Assembly: GCA_027858275.1 (NCBI GenBank)
Contig: JAQIDA010000254.1
Span: 1-24,247 of the forward strand
DNA length: 24,247 nt
Source: Candidatus Kapaibacterium sp.
GTDB lineage: Bacteria > Bacteroidota > Ignavibacteria > Kapaibacteriales > UBA2268
Direction: 5' to 3'
Numbering within the stretch: position 1 is the stretch's first letter; every line of letters starts with the position of its first letter. The notes under the pieces were generated by a model, which was not told the DNA's origin, did not search any database, and saw nothing but the letters and a program-made list of their open reading frames with translations. The translations under genes and the position numbers were made by a program. Of this stretch, positions 15,947-23,057 are shown in pieces.

Positions 15947-17356
15947 ATGAACTTAATCAGCAGATATATAATGAGAGCAATAGCGGCACCGTTTATTTTC
16001 GGTACTGCTACAGTCATGTTTTTATTTTTGTTCCAATTTCTTATGAAGCACCTCAATAAGTTGCTGGGCAAGGGAATTGATACAATTGTTATATTGCAAC
16101 TGATCGCTTTGAACTTAGCATGGATGCTTGTTATGGCTGTACCCATCGGCGTATTGTTTGCTACAATCATGGGCTTCGGCTCTTTGTCAGCGGCAAACGA
16201 GACAACTGTTATCAAAGCAAGCGGCGGAAGTCTGCTGAAAATGATGAGACCTGTAATAATTATTGGAATTATACTGACTTACGTTCTGTTTTGGTTTAAC
16301 GACGAAATTCTGCCGGAGACAAATCATCAGGCGAAAGTGCTGATGAGCGATATTAAACGCCAGAAGCCTACATTCGCGATTGAAGCCGGACAGTTCTCGA
16401 CCCAACTGGACGGTTACACGATTTTGGCGAGACGCAGAGATTCGCTGACCGGCAAACTCTTCGCTCTGACTATTTATGATAATCGAAAAAGCCGCAGTCT
16501 GAACATTGTTTCGGCCGATTCCGGCGAAATGAAATTCAACTCTGATATGACCGGCATGGATATGCAGCTCTATCACGGGGAAATTCACAGAATGACTCCG
16601 TCAGAAGTTAAGGGCTACCGCAAAGTCAATTTCGAGGAATATACAATCTCAACTGATGCTAGCGGATTTGATTTTAATCGCACTGAAGATGACGTTATCT
16701 CCCGCGGGGACAGAGAAATGCACATTAGCGATATGCGCTTGATTTCTGACGAGGCGCGAAGGAAATTTAATAATCTCGACAGTATTGGCAAAATCGCATA
16801 CAACAAACATTTCGCATTCCTCAGCGGGTCGGACATGATAGGTGACAGCGGCAAAGTCTTCGAAAATGAAATGCCGGCAGACACATCAGTAGAATCAGCT
16901 TTATACGCCGTCAAAAAACGCCTTGCTTTCTTGCGAACAACTCTCAATTCCAATCGTCTTCGCAAAAATGATTATGCGGCTAAAGAACGAAAATATCTCG
17001 TCGAAATATATAAGAAACACTCTATTCCGTTTGCGGTGATTGTCTTCCTGATGGTAGGCTGTCCGCTCGGAGTCGCTGCTCGCAAGGGCAATTTCGGTGT
17101 AAGCGCGGGAATTAGTCTGGGCTTCTTTATCTTCTATTGGGCATTTCTAATCGGAGGCGAAAAACTCGCTGACCGAGGATTTCTGCCGCCGGGCTTGAGT
17201 ATGTGGCTGGGTAATATCATCATCGGGATGATAAGTGTATATCTGACAATTAAAGTCAATAACGAATCTATCACAATGCCGGGCGCGAAATATGTTCGCG
17301 GCTTATTGAAAAAACACCGCGCGAATAAAGAAGAAGCAATGATTATTTCTGATTAA
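15947..17356 (+). CDS. LptF/LptG family permease (YjgP/YjgQ)
   Basis: A 469-residue inner-membrane protein with the LptF/LptG plan. Three N-terminal membrane helices surround 'VPIGVLFATIMGFGSLSAANETTVIKASG', a periplasmic beta-jellyroll-like domain occupies about 120-350, and three C-terminal helices start near residue 360 ('HSIPFAVIVFLMVGCPLGVAARKGNFG', then 'GFFIFYWAFLIGGEKLADRG'). The family forms the transmembrane part of the ABC-type machine that extracts LPS from the inner membrane for transport to the surface. LptF and LptG cannot be told apart here, and the length is larger than the E. coli proteins because of the soluble domain. The start at ATG 15947 is purine-preceded but has no strong Shine-Dalgarno. 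The 273-bp gap to moxR should hold both divergent promoters. Confidence 0.88.
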   Translation: MNLISRYIMRAIAAPFIFGTATVMFLFLFQFLMKHLNKLLGKGIDTIVILQLIALNLAWMLVMAVPIGVLFATIMGFGSLSAANETTVIKASGGSLLKMMRPVIIIGIILTYVLFWFNDEILPETNHQAKVLMSDIKRQKPTFAIEAGQFSTQLDGYTILARRRDSLTGKLFALTIYDNRKSRSLNIVSADSGEMKFNSDMTGMDMQLYHGEIHRMTPSEVKGYRKVNFEEYTISTDASGFDFNRTEDDVISRGDREMHISDMRLISDEARRKFNNLDSIGKIAYNKHFAFLSGSDMIGDSGKVFENEMPADTSVESALYAVKKRLAFLRTTLNSNRLRKNDYAAKERKYLVEIYKKHSIPFAVIVFLMVGCPLGVAARKGNFGVSAGISLGFFIFYWAFLIGGEKLADRGFLPPGLSMWLGNIIIGMISVYLTIKVNNESITMPGAKYVRGLLKKHRANKEEAMIISD

Positions 17357-17463
17357 ATTATTAACTATTTCCGATTATATTAATCATTGATTTTTAAATA
17401 TCTGTCTTTTTTTATATCTTGCTGATTAATAACTGTGACTCTGAACAAAATTCGGAAATATGT

Positions 17464-18084
17464 ATGAAAATCATCCGACCTTTTAATCTCTTCAATTTCT
17501 TGTCTTTGTTGTTGCTTATAGCAATTACTTTTGCCGCCTGTTCTGACAAAGAGAGCTATATGAAAGGCAAATATTGGGTTAAGTATAAAAAGAACAAGCC
17601 TCAAAAACTTGTTAAATTCGCTGAAGACGGTCAATTCATCCGATACGACAAGCTGCATTTGACTCAGACATACAAATTCAATCGCAATCGACTTATTATC
17701 GCTGATGACAAGGGTAAAGATGAACATTATTTGATTGAATCATCAACACCCGAAGAATTGAAAATATCAAGAGTGAGCGAACTCAATGAGGAAAAAGTTG
17801 ATATCTATAGAATTGCCCGTGAAGAAGATAAATTTCTCGGTCAATGGCTTGGGAAAAAGAATGATATCGATGTAAAAATTGATTTCAACCCTGAAGAAAA
17901 CCTGAAATATGAAGAAATGGTAGAAGGCTGGGAATTTGGAAAAGACAAGAAATATATCGTGAAATTGAACAAGACTATCATTATCAATAACGAAGTAAGC
18001 CAATATTCGTTCAGCGATGACATGCTGTCTCTCGAAATCATATCCGAATCAGGAATTGTATATAAGTTGACGAGAAAACCATAA
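17464..18084 (+). CDS. Small lipoprotein with lipocalin-like internal repeat
   Basis: The better start is ATG 17464 rather than the more upstream ATG at 17419, because it places a signal sequence of type II directly at the N-terminus (MKIIRPFNLFN…LLLLIAITFAAC) with the lipidated Cys at residue 26, followed by SDKE. The product is 206 residues and should be an envelope lipoprotein. The mature part seems to hold two similar beta-rich halves (GKYWVKY…LIIAD and GQWLGKK…SLEI), like a lipocalin-type calycin, which is inference. No family is recognised. The gene lies 107 bp after the permease gene and may share its transcript. Confidence 0.7.
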   Translation: MKIIRPFNLFNFLSLLLLIAITFAACSDKESYMKGKYWVKYKKNKPQKLVKFAEDGQFIRYDKLHLTQTYKFNRNRLIIADDKGKDEHYLIESSTPEELKISRVSELNEEKVDIYRIAREEDKFLGQWLGKKNDIDVKIDFNPEENLKYEEMVEGWEFGKDKKYIVKLNKTIIINNEVSQYSFSDDMLSLEIISESGIVYKLTRKP

Positions 18085-18139
18085 TTTGATAATTATTTAT
18101 CTCAAGTATTTATATGGCAAACAGTATTTGAAGAAACAT

Positions 18140-20410
18140 TTACTTTCTGATCACAGCCGCTTTTGCCACCGCTCTTTCATCGGAATCACCGGAAGTCGCC
18201 ACGATTATATATACAGCGCTTGCTACTAATTCACCGTTCTTATCTCTTCCGTCCCAACGGGCGATTTTACCGAATCCGCTTAGAGTTCTGACGTGTTGAC
18301 CGTTGATCGTCAAAATTCGCAAATCAGTATCTTTGGCGAGACCGTCGATAATCATTTCCTCGTCTTTTGCGATATTGAACGGCTGCGGATAGCACTTTAT
18401 GTCATATTTATCGCTTGGTTCAACCGAGAGGCTCGTCGCTTCGGACAGGCCTTTGAGAGTGCCGAAATAGATTTTGCCGTTTTGCGGATCGCTGGTGATT
18501 GCTTTGACTTCATTGCTGATCAATTTTGAATGTTCTGCTGTGATAATGTCAAGCACTTCCGAAGCATCGGCGTTCAGAATCCAAACACCCGTGTTCGTCG
18601 CAATCCATTTGTTGTTCAACGGATCGACATATATATCGTTGATGACTTGCTTGCCTATAAATCTGTTGCTGCCGAGTACAATATTTCCGTCACTCATCAC
18701 AGCCGAGGGATTATATATTACGTCAAGTCCGTTGGATGTTCCTATCCAGATAAGACCGGTTTTATCAACCGCGAGACAGTTCTGCCCCATGTCCGAAAGA
18801 GCTGAGTTCGATGTTGTGACGGTTCCGTAAATATCATCGGAATCATCGTCAGGAGTGCCTCTTTCATTGAAATAATACATTCCTTTGCTACCGGAAATGT
18901 TCCCGCAGCCGAGCCATTTTGTGCCTGAAAAATCTATCACAAGTTCAGTAAACCATCTTGAATTAGAGGAGTATCTGTTGATAAACGAGTAGTAACTTCC
19001 GTCTTTATCAATTGAAATAAGCACAGGACCGTTGCTTGTCTCACCATAATTAATGATCCAAGTGGCACCGTAAAAATCTTCATCTGCTTCTGCCGCTATA
19101 ATCCAACTTTCAGCTGTAGCGATCGGCGTCATGGGCGTGTTCTTATGAAAATATTCAGGGACAAACTCGCCGCCGGCGTTTCTTTTCACTATCGCGTAAC
19201 CTTTGCCCCATGAACTAAGCACCGCGCAACCATCCGATCGAACAAATACCTTGAAATAGTCATTGGTGGGCAATCCTTCGTAATTTGACAAGTCGAAATT
19301 ATGCCATTTTTCCCCGTCGTAAACTCTGAATCCCTGGTTGAAACCGCCGTAGCCGGTGGCAGCCCATAAATTACCGTCTGAGTCCACATCCATATCTAAA
19401 AATAAATTAGAGGATGAAGTTTTCGGACTGATAATTTGCAAATCATCATTACGTAAAATCCCGATTCCGCTCTGTGTAAATAATGGGAGCAACCGATTTT
19501 CACCGTCAATAAATCCCTGCGCGAAACCGCTGTAATATGATGGTCGATCGATTGTCAAGGGAGTTGAGTTTTTGAAAATGTTGTATGCGGTTGCGTAATA
19601 TATATCCCCGTCAACGGAACTCATACCCGTTATTGACTCATAACTCTTGAGTGTTTTCCAAACAACAAAAGTGTCCGCCTGCATGACATAAATCGTAGTG
19701 TCTGCACTTGCGTAAAGTTGATTGTTATGAAAAGCAATGTGCCTGATGCTTTCTTTCGGCAGGCCGTTTTCGTATGCATAATTGGTCCATACCGCAGGGT
19801 CTCTTTTATATGATGACAGATCGACGCAGGCAATGCCGTCGTCGGTGGCAGCCCAGATTTTTCCGTCTGAAATCAGCAAATCGTTTACCGTAGTATTCTG
19901 CTGAAAGTCGCCGAGATTGTCCACTGTTTCCAGAAAAACTTTTTCGTTAACATCAAAAACTGTCAGCCCGAAACCGCCGGCAATATAAGCCAGCGAATCT
20001 TTGATAATAATATCTTTTATGATGGGATTGGGATATCCCTTGACTGCAATATCAGTAATATGAAAAATCTCATCGTCTGAAATGATATCAATATAGCCGT
20101 CGAATGATCCGACAAAAATATTGCCGTTTGCAGCATTCGCGCTGATCGCTGTAATATCAGTACTCATCAGGCCTTCGATATTCGTATAGGCTTTCATCAT
20201 ATCAGCGGCGGGATCGTAACTAAACACGCCCCCCGGAGTGGCAGTCCAAATAATTCCTTCATCGTCAACAACAGCCGCGACCGCGTGAGTCATAGAAGTG
20301 TGGGATTGCCAATTGTCAAGCCTTACTTCTGCTTGCGAATTGATTGAAACTATAACAGAAATTATCAAAACAAAAGATATCAATCTGATACGCGACATGA
20401 TATAAACCAT
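18140..20410 (-). CDS. PorZ-like two-propeller protein (candidate T9SS attachment component)
   Basis: The 756-residue exported protein has a signal peptide (cleavage near SQA at 25-27; ATG 20398 is an equally good start). Beta-propeller repeats with the pattern 'IWTATPGGVFSYDP' and 'GLMSTDITAIS' follow. The N-terminal propeller matches the PorZ style, in which the mature protein opens with a Trp-rich strand (DNWQSHTSMTHAVA) and a 'glf.yd' repeat. Repeats of the IWIGTSNGL and KWIATNTGV type continue to about residue 660. The C-terminal domain (CYPQPFN…WDGRDKNGELVASAVYIIV) is like a T9SS or FlgD-type Ig domain. The length is close to PorZ of P. gingivalis. PorZ helps PorU attach cargo to anionic LPS. 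A generic propeller cargo protein is the alternative. Confidence 0.65.
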   Translation of the reverse strand: MVYIMSRIRLISFVLIISVIVSINSQAEVRLDNWQSHTSMTHAVAAVVDDEGIIWTATPGGVFSYDPAADMMKAYTNIEGLMSTDITAISANAANGNIFVGSFDGYIDIISDDEIFHITDIAVKGYPNPIIKDIIIKDSLAYIAGGFGLTVFDVNEKVFLETVDNLGDFQQNTTVNDLLISDGKIWAATDDGIACVDLSSYKRDPAVWTNYAYENGLPKESIRHIAFHNNQLYASADTTIYVMQADTFVVWKTLKSYESITGMSSVDGDIYYATAYNIFKNSTPLTIDRPSYYSGFAQGFIDGENRLLPLFTQSGIGILRNDDLQIISPKTSSSNLFLDMDVDSDGNLWAATGYGGFNQGFRVYDGEKWHNFDLSNYEGLPTNDYFKVFVRSDGCAVLSSWGKGYAIVKRNAGGEFVPEYFHKNTPMTPIATAESWIIAAEADEDFYGATWIINYGETSNGPVLISIDKDGSYYSFINRYSSNSRWFTELVIDFSGTKWLGCGNISGSKGMYYFNERGTPDDDSDDIYGTVTTSNSALSDMGQNCLAVDKTGLIWIGTSNGLDVIYNPSAVMSDGNIVLGSNRFIGKQVINDIYVDPLNNKWIATNTGVWILNADASEVLDIITAEHSKLISNEVKAITSDPQNGKIYFGTLKGLSEATSLSVEPSDKYDIKCYPQPFNIAKDEEMIIDGLAKDTDLRILTINGQHVRTLSGFGKIARWDGRDKNGELVASAVYIIVATSGDSDERAVAKAAVIRK

Positions 20411-20460
20411 CTGTGAGCCCTTATAAAAAAAACATCAAACTTCCTTAAAGCGAGAGTTCT

Positions 20461-20516
20461 TAACTCCCCTCCTGTTTTAGGAGGGGTGCCGCCTTGCGGC
20501 GGGGTGGTTCTTCTCT
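20461..20516. repeat. GC-rich palindromic repeat, copy R3
   Basis: CCCCTCCT pairs exactly with AGGAGGGG around GTTTT, then CCGC pairs with GCGG around CTT, ending in GGGGTGGTTCTTCTCT. The frame around the stems (AACTCCCC…GGGGTG…GGGGTGGTTCTTCTCT) is shared with R1/R2, but both stems have other sequences that still pair. It fills the 112-bp gap between two minus-strand genes. Confidence 0.75.
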
Positions 20517-20522
20517 ACCGCC

Positions 20523-22670
20523 CTATCTCGCCAAAATCATTTTTCCGCTTTCGATCTCATTCCCGATCGAAATCGTATAATAATACATACCTATTTGAAG
20601 GTCATTAGCCTCAAATATTGCAATATGCTTACCGGGATTTTTGTATCCTTCGTCCAAACTCCTGATTTTTTCGCCGAGGGCGCTGTATATGTTGATTGTC
20701 ACCGCTGCCGGAGCGACGAGATTGTATTGGATTGTAGTGCTGTTTGTGAATGGGTTAGGGAATGTGTTTGTTTGGGTTTGCGAAGCGGGGGCTTCTTTGA
20801 CAGAGACTTCGTTGTCATAGAGGACAGCGACACCGGAGGCAGTTACAAACCACTTGTTGTTTTCTTTGTCTATGGTCATTGAATATACAATATTGTTTGG
20901 CAGACCTGAATTTTCTTTCGTGTATATCTTCCATGTCACACCGTCGAATTTGGCAACTCCGGAACCTTCAGTATTGAACCATTTATTATTGTCAACGTCA
21001 ACTGTGATTGACATGATGCTTTCAAATGAGAATCCTGCGTCATTTTCAGTAAAGAGAGTCCAAGTCTCATCGTCAAATTTGACAATTCCGGCAGCGGTTA
21101 TTAGCCATTTATCATCATTTTTGTCTGTTGTCATTGTCAGGATGAAATTTGCGGGCAGATCAGAATTTTCTTCCGTATAGTGCGTCCAATTTGTCCCGTC
21201 AAATACTGTGGCACCGCGATTGGCAGACCCAGCCCACAAATTATCGTAAGAGTCACAGGCAACAGTTGTTACATCATGAAACGGTAAACCTGAGTTTGAA
21301 GTACTAATCTTTGACCACTTTTCATTGGAGTACTTAACAACACCGACATTGTAACATGCAAAAAAAATATCATTGACACTGTTCGACACCGGGGCTGAAA
21401 ACAAACTCCATAATTCTGAATTATTGCCATCATAAATTGTCCATTTTGATCCGTCAAACTTAGAAGCGCTTCCGGAATAAGAAATTATCCACTTGTTGTT
21501 TTCTCCGTCAACCATCATTGATTTTGTCCGAGGATCAGACAATTCGTTTGCTTCATCCTCATATCTTGCCCATTCAGTACCGTCGTATTTTACTACAACA
21601 TCGGACATTGTACTGAACCATTTGTTGTTATTATCGTCTATGGCCATTGATAAAATGTAGTCATAAGGTATTTCAGAATCTAATATACTCGGCAACACCC
21701 AATTTACGTCGTCATATTTTGCCAATCCGTATATGGTACCTATCCATTTATTGTTATTCTTGTCAACTGCGACCGCTGTAGTCCAATAATCAGGCAAGTC
21801 AGAATTGGCAGGATTAGAAGTTGTCCAATTTTCTCCGTTAAAAGCAACTGCACCAGAGCCGGTTGTTGCATACCACACATTATTTGTACTGTCTATTGCA
21901 ATATCTTCTATCCAACCCCGATGGAGTTTTGGATTAGGGAAACCTGCCAGTCCGTTGAAATATGCGACCCACTCTTCACCATCATACATAAAAGCAATAG
22001 GTAAATCTGACCCCATCCATAAATTATTATTTGCGTCAAAAGCAAGAGCCTTGATAATCCAGATCCTGTCCGTATATACCATATCAAGTGTTGTCCAATC
22101 TTTGCCGTCAAATTCAGCTATTCCATTATGTGTTCCAAACCATAAATTATTGTCTTTATCAACAGCTATTGCTTCGACCGAATCGTTAGGCAGTTCCGAA
22201 TTTTCTTTGTTAAAGACATTCCAATTTTCATCATTATATTTGGCGACTCCTCCGCTCCAAGTCCCGAACCACTTATGATTGTCATGATCTACGGCGATTG
22301 ACATAACTCTGTTGTCAGGAAGATCAGAATTATCGGAATTATAAACAACCCAATTTTCGCCGTCAAATTTTGCAACTCCGCCTGACTCTGTGCCGAACCA
22401 TTTTGCGCCGTCTTTGTCTATGGACATAGATATAACCACATTATCCGGTAATTCGGAATTTGTTGTATTGAATAATTCTTTTTCATAAGTATCGATATTC
22501 ATTTTTACTACACCGAAAGTTGTCCCTATCCAGACATAATCTCCCTCAGTTGCCAATGACAATACATTTTGAACATTGTTGAAATATTCCCATCGGTCTT
22601 CAGCGCTTACGGAGAGAGTATTAGTGAGGAAAACAAATGCGGAGATTATAATAATTAATCGTGTTTTCAT
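20523..22670 (-). CDS. Secreted 14-repeat propeller protein with T9SS sorting domain
   Basis: The likely start is ATG 22670, which begins a signal peptide (MKTRLIIIISAFVFLTNTLSVSA); the ATG at 22766 would add 32 non-signal residues. The 715-residue protein contains about 14 tandem repeats of about 40-45 residues with the pattern 'VMSIAVDHDNHKWFGTWSGG' then 'AKFDGENW'. This is the two-component-regulator propeller (Reg_prop) type, enough for two seven-bladed propellers. A C-terminal T9SS sorting domain follows (FPNPFTNSTTIQY…GMYYYTISIGNEI…MILAR). There is no histidine kinase part, so it is a secreted binding or adhesion protein rather than a sensor. The DNA of the repeats is not highly repetitive, so the duplication is old. 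It shares strand with the PorZ-like gene. Confidence 0.83.
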   Translation of the reverse strand: MKTRLIIIISAFVFLTNTLSVSAEDRWEYFNNVQNVLSLATEGDYVWIGTTFGVVKMNIDTYEKELFNTTNSELPDNVVISMSIDKDGAKWFGTESGGVAKFDGENWVVYNSDNSDLPDNRVMSIAVDHDNHKWFGTWSGGVAKYNDENWNVFNKENSELPNDSVEAIAVDKDNNLWFGTHNGIAEFDGKDWTTLDMVYTDRIWIIKALAFDANNNLWMGSDLPIAFMYDGEEWVAYFNGLAGFPNPKLHRGWIEDIAIDSTNNVWYATTGSGAVAFNGENWTTSNPANSDLPDYWTTAVAVDKNNNKWIGTIYGLAKYDDVNWVLPSILDSEIPYDYILSMAIDDNNNKWFSTMSDVVVKYDGTEWARYEDEANELSDPRTKSMMVDGENNKWIISYSGSASKFDGSKWTIYDGNNSELWSLFSAPVSNSVNDIFFACYNVGVVKYSNEKWSKISTSNSGLPFHDVTTVACDSYDNLWAGSANRGATVFDGTNWTHYTEENSDLPANFILTMTTDKNDDKWLITAAGIVKFDDETWTLFTENDAGFSFESIMSITVDVDNNKWFNTEGSGVAKFDGVTWKIYTKENSGLPNNIVYSMTIDKENNKWFVTASGVAVLYDNEVSVKEAPASQTQTNTFPNPFTNSTTIQYNLVAPAAVTINIYSALGEKIRSLDEGYKNPGKHIAIFEANDLQIGMYYYTISIGNEIESGKMILAR

Positions 22671-22716
22671 GATGACACCCGGTATATTTTGATAATTTTT
22701 GTCTGAGTAATTTATG

Positions 22717-22759
22717 TTCCGGCTTAGCGAAGTACAAAACTTCGGATAAGCTACCGGAA
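22717..22759 (-). promoter_or_regulatory. Leader stem-loop upstream of the propeller gene
   Basis: TTCCGG (22717-22722) pairs with CCGGAA (22754-22759), a GCTTA/TAAGC segment pairs inside, and GAAGT pairs with ACTTC around the loop ACAAA. It lies 47 bp upstream of the ATG and so would be in the 5' leader of the transcript. No regulator or riboswitch class is recognised. Confidence 0.4.
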
Positions 22760-22884
22760 CGAGCAATATCTTAGTGCGATCTTAAAATTAATATATGGAA
22801 TTTATTTATTAAATGTAAGTGTTTTTAGTGAAATATTGCTGTTTTATGGAATAAATATTATTCTCAGCGTCCAACTATATACAC

Positions 22885-22906
22885 AGTGTCAGACATATCT
22901 GACGCT
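22885..22906. repeat. Hairpin with 9-bp arms and CATA loop
   Basis: AGTGTCAGA (22885-22893) pairs with TCTGACGCT (22898-22906) with one G-T pair, followed on the + strand by TTTCTATTT. No + strand gene is present for it to terminate. Confidence 0.45.
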
Positions 22907-22937
22907 TTTCTATTTAAATTAGCTGATAATCCCACAA

Positions 22938-22969
22938 TTTATCCGATGATAAAGAAATCATCGGATAAA
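22938..22969. repeat. RAAGAA-hexaloop hairpin, copy 7
   Basis: TTTATCCGATGAT (22938-22950) and its exact reverse complement (22957-22969) flank loop AAAGAA. The stem ends at exactly 13 bp (the next bases, A and A, do not pair). It shares no stem sequence with the other copies apart from the closing T-A pair. Confidence 0.75.
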
Positions 22970-22991
22970 AAGATTGTTGATTGCTTCCCGC

Positions 22992-23027
22992 AAAAAAAGG
23001 CATGTCCGAAAACGAACATGCCTTTTT
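22992..23027 (-). terminator. Rho-independent terminator of the MFS transporter gene
   Basis: On the minus strand AAAAAGGCATGT and ACATGCC pair around a 10-nt loop and run into seven Ts. It lies 31 bp past the MFS stop. The A-tract and T-tract on both sides make it bidirectional in principle. Confidence 0.85.
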
Positions 23028-23057
23028 ATTAGGAATCATAAAGATAGCGTGTAGAAA

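Larger units (their letters stand above)
22671..22991. other. Upstream region of the propeller gene
   Basis: This 321-bp AT-rich gap precedes the minus-strand gene starting at 22670. It contains a leader stem-loop (22717-22759), a 9-bp-arm hairpin (22885-22906), a perfect 13-bp hairpin (22938-22969) and the edge of the MFS terminator. The promoter should lie between 22760 and 22880, but no unambiguous motif was read. Confidence 0.45.

Noticed and set aside
17419..17463. Start of the lipoprotein gene at 17419
   Set aside because: It would put 15 polar residues before the lipoprotein signal; ATG 17464 gives a normal one with Cys26.
20523..22766. Start of the propeller gene at 22766
   Set aside because: The extra 32 residues are not signal-like and overlap a leader hairpin; ATG 22670 begins a typical signal peptide.
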